A stretch of 49,789 bases of DNA from Alkalibacter sp964582705 (GTDB lineage: Bacteria; Bacillota; Clostridia; Eubacteriales; Alkalibacteraceae). The notes under the pieces were generated by a model that was not told the origin of the DNA, ran no database searches, and saw nothing but the letters and a program-made list of their open reading frames with translations. This document shows positions 23,565-31,879 of this stretch, piece after piece; within the stretch, counting starts at the first letter, position 1, and every line of letters begins with the position of its first letter. Position numbers and translations under genes: made by a program. Location: positions 1 to 49,789 of the forward strand of contig CAZOTE010000009.1 in the NCBI GenBank assembly GCA_964582705.1. The letters are read 5' to 3'.

Positions 23565-25546
23565 TCTTCCCATGTTATTTCTATTTCATCACCGTCTTTA
23601 AGCTGGTCGGTATATGAAGCCTTCTTTCCATTTAACATCAGCTGTACGTTCTTCTTTCCTGTGCGTATGTCAAAATCAAGATGATTGAAGATGTTGATGA
23701 AAATAAATTCTTTTTTGCCTTGCAAGGATAAACCCTTGCCGTTTACGCTAACTTTGATCCCATTATGTTCATTCATGGAATTTTTCTTTTCCCCATGACC
23801 CAACATCAAGTCTATCTTGTCCCCATCAGAAATCTTAATGACTGGTGACGACAGGTTCCCATTTAGATAGTAGATGAAATCCTGTCCTTCGATACCAAGG
23901 TGGTCTGCCAGCTGCTGTAGCGTCTCAACATGATAAGCCTCTACCACATCCCCATTTTCCACGACGTAATTTTCATCCACAGTTTTACCGTTTACCTTTA
24001 AATGCCCTCCGACTCTTATCTGCTTTCCCCCAAAACAAAGGGTCTTCACATCATAATCCTTGATAACATCTTTGAGCAATACTTTCGCATTATCTCCCCA
24101 ACGACCGGGCTTTAAGATTATATCGTCTCCGTTGTTGATTTCCGTCTTGAGATTCCCAGGTTTCCCATTTACAATAATCTCTGCCGGTTCACCCATGGTT
24201 CCTCTTGCAATTACCCTTTCGCCATTTAAGGTATAGACAATATCCCTTCCATTTTTGACTATGAAGTGCTCCGAAGAAAATTCTGCCTTTATTGCCGCAT
24301 CCATTATATGCTGCTGCCTTGTATTTAGAAGTCTCTCAGGCTTTCCATTTACCGTTATGTGAATGAAGTTGTTTTTTTGTTCCATTAAAGCTGTCATGCA
24401 TATGCCGACGGGGGTTACATATTCAGGACCGGTTATTGATGGGTCCAACATTTCGATATCTTCACCTACCGAGCTAAGATCCTTTAGAATAACCCTGTTT
24501 TCAGCCATCCCCAGTTTTTTTGAAAGCCTCTTTGAGATATGATCCAGCTTGCTGCCTCCACCCACGCAAAATACAGCCTTGGGCGCTTTCCGTGAATTTA
24601 GCTCTAGGATCTTTTCAGAAATAAGATCAGTAATCTTTTCTAATAGCGGCTCCAGCACCGCATTGACCTGGTGCTTTTCAATCTTATACTCGGTACCCAA
24701 AATATCCTTAATGGTTATTTCCTCCAAAGGATCCATCTGTTTTATCTCTTCACCGGTTTTGAAGTCCACCAGATATTCCTCAATAAGCCGTTCGGTAAAT
24801 TCATCCCCCGCAATAGGCAGCATTCCATATGATGCCACCGTTCCCTCTTTTGTAATGGCGATATCCGAAGTTCCCGCTCCTATATCCACAAGGGCCAGAT
24901 TGAGGAGCCTCAAATCCTTGGGTATAGCCACGTTCATGGCTGAAATAGGTTCCAGGGTAAGGCTTGCCACCTTCAACCCGGCATTTTCAACAGCTCGGTA
25001 TAAGCTATCTACGACCTGTTTAGGAAGGAAGGTGGAAAGTATTAGTCCTTCTACATGCTTTCCCTTGTGTCCCACCAGGTTTTCAATTTCATATCCGTCA
25101 ATTCTATATCTTATGGGGGTATAGGCTACGCAAAAGAAATCCACCGAGGACTTGTCCTGGTCGTAAAGCATTTGCTTGCCACTTTCTACCCCCTGCATCT
25201 CAAGAGCCATCACATGGCTTTTTTGAACCCTTTTTTCTTCTAAGAAATCTATGGATGCCTCGGAATAAACAGTTCTTAAAACCCTTCCCGCTGCCGCAAT
25301 GGATACTTCACTTAAAGTCAGATTAGCCTTTTTTTCAAGATCAGCCTTGATGGTCTTAATTACATCGGTTACCTTTTGTATATCGTGTATCTGACCGTCC
25401 ATCATTGCCCTGGTCTTATGCTGGGATGTTGAAGATGCCACGATCTTTAGCTTGTCATCCTCTTCATATCCTATAATCCCCACTACGTTTCGGGTTCCTA
25501 TGTCCAAAGCAAAAATGAAATCATTCCCATTCAACGATTCAATCAT
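23561..25546 (-). CDS. FtsA-like actin-fold protein with C-terminal beta-grasp-like repeats
   Basis: A 661-residue protein. The N-terminal 400 residues have the FtsA/PilM actin-like ATPase fold: ALDIGTRNVVGIIG (phosphate 1), the SHS2-like insert region around 85-170, VDIGAGTSDIAI (phosphate 2) and CVGGGSKLDHI (adenosine). The C-terminal 260 residues carry about four repeats built on VNGKP/LNG...DGD patterns (for example ITVNGKPERL, IIVNGKPGNL, LKVNGKTVDE, LMLNGKKASY), like small beta-grasp domains. The usual C-terminal membrane helix of FtsA is absent. The ATG at 25546 follows AGGGAG. It lies 25 bases after a MarR gene on the same strand. It could be a second FtsA or an unrelated assembly ATPase; I would not call it the cell-division FtsA. 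Confidence 0.82.
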   Translation of the reverse strand: MIESLNGNDFIFALDIGTRNVVGIIGYEEDDKLKIVASSTSQHKTRAMMDGQIHDIQKVTDVIKTIKADLEKKANLTLSEVSIAAAGRVLRTVYSEASIDFLEEKRVQKSHVMALEMQGVESGKQMLYDQDKSSVDFFCVAYTPIRYRIDGYEIENLVGHKGKHVEGLILSTFLPKQVVDSLYRAVENAGLKVASLTLEPISAMNVAIPKDLRLLNLALVDIGAGTSDIAITKEGTVASYGMLPIAGDEFTERLIEEYLVDFKTGEEIKQMDPLEEITIKDILGTEYKIEKHQVNAVLEPLLEKITDLISEKILELNSRKAPKAVFCVGGGSKLDHISKRLSKKLGMAENRVILKDLSSVGEDIEMLDPSITGPEYVTPVGICMTALMEQKNNFIHITVNGKPERLLNTRQQHIMDAAIKAEFSSEHFIVKNGRDIVYTLNGERVIARGTMGEPAEIIVNGKPGNLKTEINNGDDIILKPGRWGDNAKVLLKDVIKDYDVKTLCFGGKQIRVGGHLKVNGKTVDENYVVENGDVVEAYHVETLQQLADHLGIEGQDFIYYLNGNLSSPVIKISDGDKIDLMLGHGEKKNSMNEHNGIKVSVNGKGLSLQGKKEFIFINIFNHLDFDIRTGKKNVQLMLNGKKASYTDQLKDGDEIEITWEE

Positions 25547-25571
25547 TCTATCTACTCCCTGCATATTGTAC

Positions 25572-26030
25572 TTAGTCGTCCTTTAGATCAATTTCCATGT
25601 AATTGGCTTTCATCCTGGACAAAAGGCCTTTTAATACTTCCTTTTCCTCATCCTCAAATCCCTTGAAGGCCTCCCGCCCCATCCGTCTCATTATTTTTTT
25701 TGCTTCTTCCACTGTTTTCCTGCCGTTTTCAGTAAGAGACACCCTGGTGACCCTCTTGTCGTTTTCATCCTGAACTTTTGTTACCATATCATTGTTTTCC
25801 ATGCACCTTATCATGGTTGTCATGGTGGAAGCCTTTACGTTGATCCTTTCAGCCAATTCCTTTTGGCTTAGACCTTTCTCCTTGTCAAGTATGAACAAAA
25901 GGGGAGGCTGCCCCGGGTATATGTTTATTTCTTCAAGAAGTACGTGAAGTCTTTTATAGTGATATCTGAGCAATTGACTAAATTCCATATAAGCGGAATG
26001 AGTCTTTTCATCTACATCATTTTCATACAT
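25572..26030 (-). CDS. MarR family transcriptional regulator
   Basis: A 152-residue winged-helix regulator: SQKELAERINVKASTMTTMIRCME forms the recognition region (about 55-80), and the wing contains DENDKRVTRVSLTENG. The start at 26030 follows GGAGAATAAAA; upstream in-frame codons lack a site. It lies 25 bases before the FtsA-like gene, so the two are probably co-transcribed, which is an uncommon pairing. It is divergent from mltG. Ligand unknown. Confidence 0.87.
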   Translation of the reverse strand: MYENDVDEKTHSAYMEFSQLLRYHYKRLHVLLEEINIYPGQPPLLFILDKEKGLSQKELAERINVKASTMTTMIRCMENNDMVTKVQDENDKRVTRVSLTENGRKTVEEAKKIMRRMGREAFKGFEDEEKEVLKGLLSRMKANYMEIDLKDD

Positions 26031-26200
26031 TTTTATTCTCCTACACTTGGTGCCTATCGGCATTTTTAATAGTATATCATAGATTTTCAATTCATTTATT
26101 TTAAATGTTTTTATAAGAATTCTATGTTATCATTATATTGCAGGCTGATATCCAGCTGCAACTAACAATAAATATATCATAAATTCGAGAGGTGATGTAC

Positions 26201-27253
26201 ATGCCGGGTAAAAAATCAAGGTATTTTCTGATAGGTTTTATAGCAATTGCCGCCATCGCTTTGGCTAGCTCCTATATTGCATACAGCTCCATGTTAAGTC
26301 CCGTATCCAGCGGGGATGAATCCATCATATTTGAAGTCCGCCAGGGAAGCAGCATCACATCCGCTGCAGACAAACTTCAAGATGAAGGTCTCGTAAGAAA
26401 CGCTTTGGCTTTTAGAATCCATACCAGGCTGGAAAACTATACGAATCTTCAAGCAGGCTACTACGAACTTTCTCCGAGCATGAGCTCCGAAGAAATAGCC
26501 AAGAAGATATTCTCCGGAGATGCAGTCTTTCCCGATGCAGTTACTGTGACTTTCCCTGAAGGTAAAACTATCGATGAGATGGCAAAAATCCTAGCCGACG
26601 CAACTGAAGGAAGTCCGGACGAAATACTAGGTGTCTGGGAAAGTGAAGATTTTCTTGATTGGGCTATTGAAAATTACTGGTTCGTGACGGATGCTGTGAA
26701 AAACCCTGATCTGAAATACGCCTTAAACGGATACTTTTTCCCCAGCACGTATCAGTTTAAAAACAAAGACGTGACTGGCAGTGAAGCAGGAAAGGTGATG
26801 CTAGATCAAATGGAGAAGGTCTTGTCAAAATATAGAGAGGATATGAAAAACAGTCCTCTCACTCCTCATCAGGTGCTGACCATGGCTTCCATAGTTGAAT
26901 ACGAGGCCATATTTGACGAAGACAGGCCTATAGTGTCTGGGGTTTTCTACAACAGGCTGGAAATTGACATGCGCCTACAAAGCTGTGCCACATTACAGAT
27001 GGCCCTAGGCGTGCACAAGCAGATTTATTCCGCAGCAGATATGAGGGTCGATTCCCCTTACAATACTTATTTGGTGAACGGTCTTCCCATAGGTCCGGGA
27101 AATTCTCCTGGAGAACCCTCTATAGCTGCAGCGCTAAATCCCCAGGAGCACGACTATTATTACTTCCTGTCGGACATCTACGGGGACAACAAGACATACT
27201 ACTCCTCCACCTATGAGGAGCACAGGCGACTTCAAAACGAGATATTGAGATAA
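26201..27253 (+). CDS. mltG: Endolytic transglycosylase MltG
   Basis: A 350-residue membrane-anchored enzyme that cuts nascent peptidoglycan glycan strands and sets their length. One N-terminal membrane helix (about 9-33), a LysM-like region (FEVRQGSSITSAADKL), then the YceG domain: GYFFPSTYQF, the catalytic Glu in ASIVEYEA, FYNRLEIDMRLQSCATLQMAL, DSPYNTYLVNGLPIGPG and PSIAAALNP. Length and motifs are standard. The ATG at 26201 is preceded by GAGAGGTG; two start codons just upstream lie inside that site. Monocistronic, divergent from MarR. Confidence 0.95.
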   Translation: MPGKKSRYFLIGFIAIAAIALASSYIAYSSMLSPVSSGDESIIFEVRQGSSITSAADKLQDEGLVRNALAFRIHTRLENYTNLQAGYYELSPSMSSEEIAKKIFSGDAVFPDAVTVTFPEGKTIDEMAKILADATEGSPDEILGVWESEDFLDWAIENYWFVTDAVKNPDLKYALNGYFFPSTYQFKNKDVTGSEAGKVMLDQMEKVLSKYREDMKNSPLTPHQVLTMASIVEYEAIFDEDRPIVSGVFYNRLEIDMRLQSCATLQMALGVHKQIYSAADMRVDSPYNTYLVNGLPIGPGNSPGEPSIAAALNPQEHDYYYFLSDIYGDNKTYYSSTYEEHRRLQNEILR

Positions 27254-27293
27254 AAAAAGAGCCTTCCTTTTCATTTAAATGATTAGGAAGGCT
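27252..27293. terminator. Terminator between mltG and osmC-like gene
   Basis: AGCCTTCCT and AGGAAGGCT pair around a loop with the inner palindrome CATTTAAATG. On minus it is followed by CTTTTTTTATC, a good U-tract for the OsmC gene. Confidence 0.8.
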
Positions 27294-27309
27294 TTGAATT
27301 TCCATGGGT

Positions 27310-27744
27310 CTATGCCAGCTCAATGACTACTGGCGTGGCATTTGCTATGTTGTCGCTTACGGGACATCTCTTTTCTATTTCTTCAAGCCATTTCTTGAGT
27401 GTTTCCTCGCCTGCATCTGTATCTGGCTTTACGCTAACCCTTACTTCCTTATATCCTGTTCTCTCAGCATCTGATTTACCCATGAATTTCATTGGGTTTA
27501 GGTCTCCTTCTATCATGAATTCAACTCCTCTGAGATCAAATCCCATTTCTCCCGCCACCATGTGACTTACCACATTCAAGCATCCGGCCAAAGCGGCTAC
27601 AAGATATTCTACAGGATTGGCTCCTTCATTCGTTCCTCTCAGATTTTTGGGCTCGTCGATTACCATGGTAAATCCTCTTGTCTCCACCACCGTCTTCGTG
27701 GGATTTTCGCTTCTTGCCACAACTCCAAATTTAAGATCTGCCAT
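27310..27744 (-). CDS. OsmC family protein
   Basis: A 144-residue protein of the OsmC/Ohr superfamily, thiol peroxidases or redox proteins. The two conserved Cys are present: in AALAGCLNV (about residue 55) and RCPVSDNI (about 128), the latter typical of OsmC/YhfA-like proteins. NPVEYLVAAL also matches. AGGAGG before the ATG. Downstream of a MarR gene in the same direction, with its own promoter and palindrome in the gap (27789-27818), an arrangement like OhrR-Ohr. It could act on organic peroxides or persulfides; subfamily not settled. Confidence 0.9.
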   Translation of the reverse strand: MADLKFGVVARSENPTKTVVETRGFTMVIDEPKNLRGTNEGANPVEYLVAALAGCLNVVSHMVAGEMGFDLRGVEFMIEGDLNPMKFMGKSDAERTGYKEVRVSVKPDTDAGEETLKKWLEEIEKRCPVSDNIANATPVVIELA

Positions 27745-27788
27745 CTTTTATCCTCCTCTTTTTTGTAATTGATATTTTGACGTCAATT

Positions 27789-27818
27789 AATATAGTGCAC
27801 TAACACTTAGTATAGCAA
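27789..27818 (-). promoter_or_regulatory. OsmC gene promoter with an operator in the spacer
   Basis: On minus, TTGCTA (27818-27813) and TATATT (27794-27789) are 18 bases apart. Within the spacer is the palindrome ACTAA-CAC-TTAGT (27799-27811), placed to block RNA polymerase. The upstream MarR is the obvious candidate repressor. A second palindrome TTGACGTCAA (27777-27786) lies near the start of transcription. Confidence 0.6.
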
Positions 27819-27833
27819 GTTTTTAGAAAGATA

Positions 27834-28262
27834 TCAATACTCATCGGCTCTTTTTATCATTAATTCCAACACTTTCATGAAGGTCTTCATGTCTTCATCG
27901 CTCACGTCCTGAGATATGTAATCGCTGTATTCTTCTCCGTGGTGAAAACTCTCCACTCTGAGGTCTCTTCCTTTTTCAGTAAGGGTCAATGACACCTTGC
28001 GTCTGTTGTCAGGGTCATTTTTTCTTTTTATCAAGCCTTCCTTCTCCATCCTGTCGATTAAGCGGGTGGTTGACGACTCCCTTATCCTCATTAGATCCGA
28101 AAGCTGCTTTTGGCTCATCTCTTCGTCTCTGCCTATGTAATAAAGGGCTGTCCACTGGACCCTTGAGATGCCATAGGCCTTTAATTTTTTGTCAAACCCT
28201 TCCGCCAGATTCTTGCTTGCATTTGTCGCTATATAAGATACACAGTTCTCCAGCTCAAACAT
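27834..28262 (-). CDS. MarR family transcriptional regulator
   Basis: A 142-residue winged-helix regulator. Recognition region MSQKQLSDLMRIRESSTTRLIDRME (about 47-72), wing RKNDPDNRRKVSLTLTEKG. One Cys near the N-terminus (LENCVSYIA), in the position where one-Cys OhrR-type repressors sense peroxide. The ATG at 28262 follows AAAGGAG; upstream codons overlap the Crp gene end. It sits between a Crp-type regulator and the OsmC gene, all on minus, and probably controls OsmC. Peroxide sensing is inference. Confidence 0.87.
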   Translation of the reverse strand: MFELENCVSYIATNASKNLAEGFDKKLKAYGISRVQWTALYYIGRDEEMSQKQLSDLMRIRESSTTRLIDRMEKEGLIKRKNDPDNRRKVSLTLTEKGRDLRVESFHHGEEYSDYISQDVSDEDMKTFMKVLELMIKRADEY

Positions 28263-28285
28263 CGTATTTCTCCTTTGATTTTTTG

Positions 28286-28978
28286 TCACTCTGCCATCTC
28301 CTTCAAGCCGTCCAAGTCTACGATCCTTATTTGATTTTTCTTATAATCGATTATCCCTTCCTCTTTTAGCTTTCCCATCTCTCGAGACATAGAGGGTCTT
28401 GACACATTTAAAAAATCTGCCAATTCGTTTCTATTCATGGATAAATCCAGAACCTGACTCTTTGACTTTTTATATTCCTCCAGAAAAAAATTACTCAGCT
28501 TTCCTCTCATGCTCTTTATTGAAAGGTACTCGACTTTTTTGTTTAGCATAAGCGCCCTGTTGCTGACGATCTTAAGCATGTTTTGTATCAAGCTTTTATG
28601 CCATGTGCACATTTTAGGACAGTCACCTACGATAGCACTTTTTTCCATAAACATTATAGTTGCATTTTTAGTCGTCTGAACGGTAGCAGGCCATTTTGAA
28701 AAATTTGAAAATGCTATCATCTCTCCAAACATGTCTCCCGGATCCAACAGGGACATCATCACCTTGTTGCCAGATGCATTTTCCTTGATAACAGTCACTT
28801 GTCCTTCGAGGACTACTCCTATTGATGTGAATTCATCCCCTGCAAATGCTATGAATTCATTCTTTTCGTAGGTTTTAACCTTGGGCTGGAGACATCCTAA
28901 GAGCTGATCTATGCTGTAATCGTCGATATCATCAAAAAGAGGATTTTTCTCAAGAATTTTATAATATTTTTTCAACAT
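28286..28978 (-). CDS. Crp/Fnr family transcriptional regulator
   Basis: A 230-residue regulator: cyclic-nucleotide-binding-like beta-barrel (about 15-125, containing LEGQVTVIKE and PGDMFGEMIAF), dimer helix, and C-terminal HTH (about 168-215: MNRNELADFLNVSRPSMSREMGKLKEEG). The barrel lacks the canonical cAMP-binding RxS pair, having SNFSKWPATV instead. CPKMCTWH between barrel and helix holds two Cys that might sense redox state or bind heme/iron-sulfur. The start at 28978 follows GAAGGTG. Divergent from a ferredoxin gene with an inverted repeat between them. Confidence 0.9.
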   Translation of the reverse strand: MLKKYYKILEKNPLFDDIDDYSIDQLLGCLQPKVKTYEKNEFIAFAGDEFTSIGVVLEGQVTVIKENASGNKVMMSLLDPGDMFGEMIAFSNFSKWPATVQTTKNATIMFMEKSAIVGDCPKMCTWHKSLIQNMLKIVSNRALMLNKKVEYLSIKSMRGKLSNFFLEEYKKSKSQVLDLSMNRNELADFLNVSRPSMSREMGKLKEEGIIDYKKNQIRIVDLDGLKEMAE

Positions 28979-29025
28979 TTTTTCACCTTCATTGTTTTTG
29001 TATCCTGGGATACGGACCATTTTGT

Positions 29026-29053
29026 TTTATTATAATACAATATAGCATGTAAA
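29026..29053 (-). promoter_or_regulatory. Promoter of the Crp/Fnr-family regulator gene
   Basis: On minus TTGCTT and TATAAT are 17 bases apart (about 29056-29028), about 50 bases before the start codon, downstream of the CAGACA operator repeat. Confidence 0.55.
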
Positions 29054-29068
29054 GCAACATAACTCATA

Positions 29069-29086
29069 CAGACAATAATGTGTCTG
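29069..29086. promoter_or_regulatory. CAGACA-N6-TGTCTG operator between regulator and ferredoxin genes
   Basis: A perfect 6-6-6 inverted repeat, the size of a Crp/Fnr dimer site, midway between the divergent Crp-type regulator and ferredoxin genes. Likely site for the adjacent regulator. Half-sites differ from FNR (TTGAT) and HcpR (TTGTGA). Confidence 0.6.
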
Positions 29087-29123
29087 CTAAAATAAATAAA
29101 ACTTAAAACAAGGAGAATTTTAA

Positions 29124-29828
29124 ATGAAAAGAACTGTAATAAAAATAGACGAAGAAAAATGCGTTGGTTGCGGACTTTGCGTATCTGCATGCCATCAAGA
29201 GGCTCTCCAGATAATAGACGGTAAAGCGAGATTGATTTCAGACACTTACTGCGATGGACTAGGTAAATGCATGCCTAAATGCCCAACAGGAGCTATGACA
29301 TTAGAGGAAAGGGAAGCTAAGGCTTTTGGAGAGACTTCCCAAATCAAACCCACTCCTCCTAAGGTTTCTTCAGGCGGCTGCCCTGGTTCAAGAATCCAAT
29401 CATTTGACGCTGCTGATAATATGCCAAAGACAGAGAACCCGACACACTCTCAAAGACCTGTTTCACAGCTTAGACAGTGGCCTGTCCAGATTCAACTGGT
29501 TCCACCAAACGCGCCTTATCTTGAAGGTTCGCACCTATTGATAGCTGCAGATTGCACGGCTTTTGCATATGCCAACATCCACGAAGATTACATGAAAAAC
29601 AAAGTCACCATCATCGGATGTCCGAAACTGGATAGCGCAGATTATTCTGAAAGGCTCACGGAGATCTTCAAGCACAACGATATCAAAAGCGTCACCGTTT
29701 TGAGAATGTCAGTTCCATGCTGCGGAGGAATAACTCACGCCACCGTTACAGCAATGAAAAATGCCGATGTGATGGTTCCATGGCAGGTAGTCACAGTAGG
29801 CACTGACGGAAAAATTATCGAATCATAA
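29124..29828 (+). CDS. Ferredoxin-type 4Fe-4S protein with C-terminal thiol-rich domain
   Basis: A 234-residue iron-sulfur protein. Two 4Fe-4S sites at the N-terminus: CVGCGLCVSACH (about 13-24) and CDGLGKCMPKCP (about 46-57). After a Pro-rich linker (about 75-115), a C-terminal domain has further Cys residues (AADCTAFAY, IIGCPKLD, VPCCGG), resembling proteins found with hybrid cluster protein genes in Clostridia. Cytoplasmic, no signal. Divergent from a Crp/Fnr regulator and followed by a cupin 31 bases later, so the three likely form one redox-response unit. Electron partner unknown. Confidence 0.87.
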   Translation: MKRTVIKIDEEKCVGCGLCVSACHQEALQIIDGKARLISDTYCDGLGKCMPKCPTGAMTLEEREAKAFGETSQIKPTPPKVSSGGCPGSRIQSFDAADNMPKTENPTHSQRPVSQLRQWPVQIQLVPPNAPYLEGSHLLIAADCTAFAYANIHEDYMKNKVTIIGCPKLDSADYSERLTEIFKHNDIKSVTVLRMSVPCCGGITHATVTAMKNADVMVPWQVVTVGTDGKIIES

Positions 29829-29859
29829 AACCAGAATACTAATAAATGGAGGTACCGAT

Positions 29860-30180
29860 ATGTTAGAAAAACTCTACTCATATGCACTCGTTGCAGAGAA
29901 GACTATCGAAAAAATCGTTGATGACGAAAACGTAAATGTAAACCACATGGTATTGCCAAAAGGTGACGCCCTTCCTGAGCACTACTCAAATTCCAATGTT
30001 TACATGATAGTAGCGCAGGGAACTATAACCCTGCAGCTCAATGAACAAGACAACCATTCTTATGAAAAGGGAAGCATAATCAATATCCCCTACAACACAA
30101 AAATGAACGTATTCAACGATAACAGCGATTTGGCTGAAATCTTTGTGGTAAAAGCACCGGCACCGGCGGCGTTTAAGTAA
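29860..30180 (+). CDS. Cupin domain protein
   Basis: A 106-residue single cupin barrel: LPEHYSNSNVYMIVAQG (first motif, His ligand), ITLQLNE, then SYEKGSIINIPYNTKMNVFN (second motif, with Asn where the usual His would be). The metal site may thus be incomplete. GGAGG precedes the ATG. Downstream of the ferredoxin by 31 bases with no terminator between, so co-transcribed. Function unknown; small cupins often bind metal or modify small molecules. Confidence 0.85.
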   Translation: MLEKLYSYALVAEKTIEKIVDDENVNVNHMVLPKGDALPEHYSNSNVYMIVAQGTITLQLNEQDNHSYEKGSIINIPYNTKMNVFNDNSDLAEIFVVKAPAPAAFK

Positions 30181-30190
30181 CGAATTATCA

Positions 30191-30232
30191 ATAAAGAGGC
30201 AGCTTCCTGTTTTATGGAAGCTGCCTCTTTAT
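30191..30232. terminator. Bidirectional terminator after the cupin gene
   Basis: A perfect 17-bp stem (30191-30207 with 30216-30232) around an 8-base loop, between the cupin stop and the convergent TspO-like stop. Confidence 0.9.
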
Positions 30233-30234
30233 CT

Positions 30235-31041
30235 TTAGAAGAACATTCTCTTTTTATCCCTTTGTCTTTTAATCGATCCATAAGCCATTACCGCCAAAGT
30301 GAGTACGGCCGCTGCGTAGCAAGCGATTATAACCTTGGGGTATGCTCCTTCGAATACGTCAACATGCTTTGAATATATCCCAAAAACAGTCCACAGAAAA
30401 ACCGAACCAAATGCCATGTCCCTCTTTGTTGCGACGACTATGGACACTATCAAGGCGGCCACAAATATCATAACAACTGTCCAAAACTCTTCTGGGAAGC
30501 CAAAGCCGTCCCAACCAATTTTGACCAAGAGGGCTGTCACATTTGCCACTGTAGCTACAGTGACCCACCCTGCGTAGATTGAAAATGGCCATTTTACAAA
30601 TATCAACTCAGTAAGATCTCTGTTCATATCTTCTTGAACAAGTACGTATATCCTTAAAAGCACTGCTAGGAGAAGGACCATAACCACCACGGTCAATTCG
30701 ATCATTAGGTAATGCCACAGTACTATCCATGCTGAATTTAAAATGCAGGATATGAAAAACAACAGCCCTATCCTTTCAAGCGATTCTTTGTATCGGTTTT
30801 TTCCGATCAGATTAAAATTATAAATTACGAAGAGGATCAGTCCTGCATATATAATCCCCCAAATTGAAAATGTAAATCCGGCTGGTGCAAACAGATTCGG
30901 AAAAGAGTCGGACACCTCTCCGGTACCGATTCCGTTTATCGGCAAGATATTGGCCAGAGCATTAACTGACAGGACCAAAATCAGCCCCAGCAGATTTGCG
31001 CCTTTCAACCAACCCGGTATATTTCTTTCATTGAACATCAT
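30235..31041 (-). CDS. TspO/MBR-related tryptophan-rich membrane protein
   Basis: A 268-residue integral membrane protein with about seven hydrophobic segments. The TspO-like core is visible: FAPAGFTFSIWGIIYAGL near residue 55, followed by an NSAWIVLW segment and KWPFSIYAGWVTVATVAN. It is longer than classical TspO (about 160), matching the extended bacterial branch. TspO proteins bind porphyrins and stress-related ligands. Its ATG overlaps the znuB stop codon (ATGATG), so it is translationally coupled to the zinc transporter; AAGGA lies 6 bases before the ATG. A zinc-linked or heme/porphyrin role is inferred from position. Confidence 0.85.
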   Translation of the reverse strand: MMFNERNIPGWLKGANLLGLILVLSVNALANILPINGIGTGEVSDSFPNLFAPAGFTFSIWGIIYAGLILFVIYNFNLIGKNRYKESLERIGLLFFISCILNSAWIVLWHYLMIELTVVVMVLLLAVLLRIYVLVQEDMNRDLTELIFVKWPFSIYAGWVTVATVANVTALLVKIGWDGFGFPEEFWTVVMIFVAALIVSIVVATKRDMAFGSVFLWTVFGIYSKHVDVFEGAYPKVIIACYAAAVLTLAVMAYGSIKRQRDKKRMFF

Positions 31042-31862
31042 TTCACATCCTTGGCTTTAAAAGCAATGGTTTTGACAGGGTACATAAGACCGTACACCAG
31101 AATCGACAACATAATTATGGTCGCTCCGGAAGGGATATTGTACAGATACGATATCCACATCCCTCCTATGCTGGTCCCACATCCTATCAGAGTAGAGTAT
31201 ATCATAATCTGGCCTAAATTTTTAGCAAAAATTTTAGCCGTCGCAGGCGGAATAGTTAAAAGAGCTATAGCAAGGACTATTCCCACCACCTTAATCAAGA
31301 TTACTATACTTAGGGATATAAAACCGTATAGAAGATACTCCAGGACAGCAGTGTTCACCCCGAGTATCTTCAAGTATTCATCATCAAATAAAAAGCTCTG
31401 CCAATATCTATACAAGCTGACTATCAATAAAAATATGCCCCCGGCAAGTCCGGCAATCACCTTTACGTACATGTTTGAAACGGTCAGTATATCTCCAAAT
31501 AAATAGGATGTCATGTCCGGAGGGTAGCCAGGTGTGATAGCAATAAAAATAACCCCCAAAGCCATTCCCACTGCCCAAAACATTCCGATAAGGGTATCTG
31601 ATTCAGTTTTAGTGCTTCTTTTAATTGCTGATATGCCTAGAGCTGCCCCTAGGGAAAATGCCAGGCCTCCTATGAGTGGCTCGATTCCCATAAAGTATCC
31701 TAGTCCTATCCCACCAAATGATGTATGAGCGATACCTCCACTCATGCTTACAAGCTTCTTTTCCACTATTACAGTACCTATCATTCCGCAGATAATACTG
31801 GACAAAACGGCGCTGTAAAAAGCATTCCTCATAAAAGTATATTCAAGTATTATCTCCAGCAT
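31038..31862 (-). CDS. znuB: Zinc ABC transporter permease
   Basis: A 274-residue membrane permease of the ABC-3 family with about eight hydrophobic helices. Start MLEIILEYTFMRNAF, GGIAHTSFGGIGLGY, the conserved TIPPATAKIFAKNL and a final SGATIIMLSIL are typical of ZnuB/MntB. It imports a metal ion across the membrane with the ATPase next door. It follows znuC by 17 bases and is overlapped by the TspO-like gene. Zn rather than Mn is inferred from the His-rich binding protein in the operon. Confidence 0.92.
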   Translation of the reverse strand: MLEIILEYTFMRNAFYSAVLSSIICGMIGTVIVEKKLVSMSGGIAHTSFGGIGLGYFMGIEPLIGGLAFSLGAALGISAIKRSTKTESDTLIGMFWAVGMALGVIFIAITPGYPPDMTSYLFGDILTVSNMYVKVIAGLAGGIFLLIVSLYRYWQSFLFDDEYLKILGVNTAVLEYLLYGFISLSIVILIKVVGIVLAIALLTIPPATAKIFAKNLGQIMIYSTLIGCGTSIGGMWISYLYNIPSGATIIMLSILVYGLMYPVKTIAFKAKDVK

Positions 31863-31879
31863 GGCAATCCTACTTTCTA

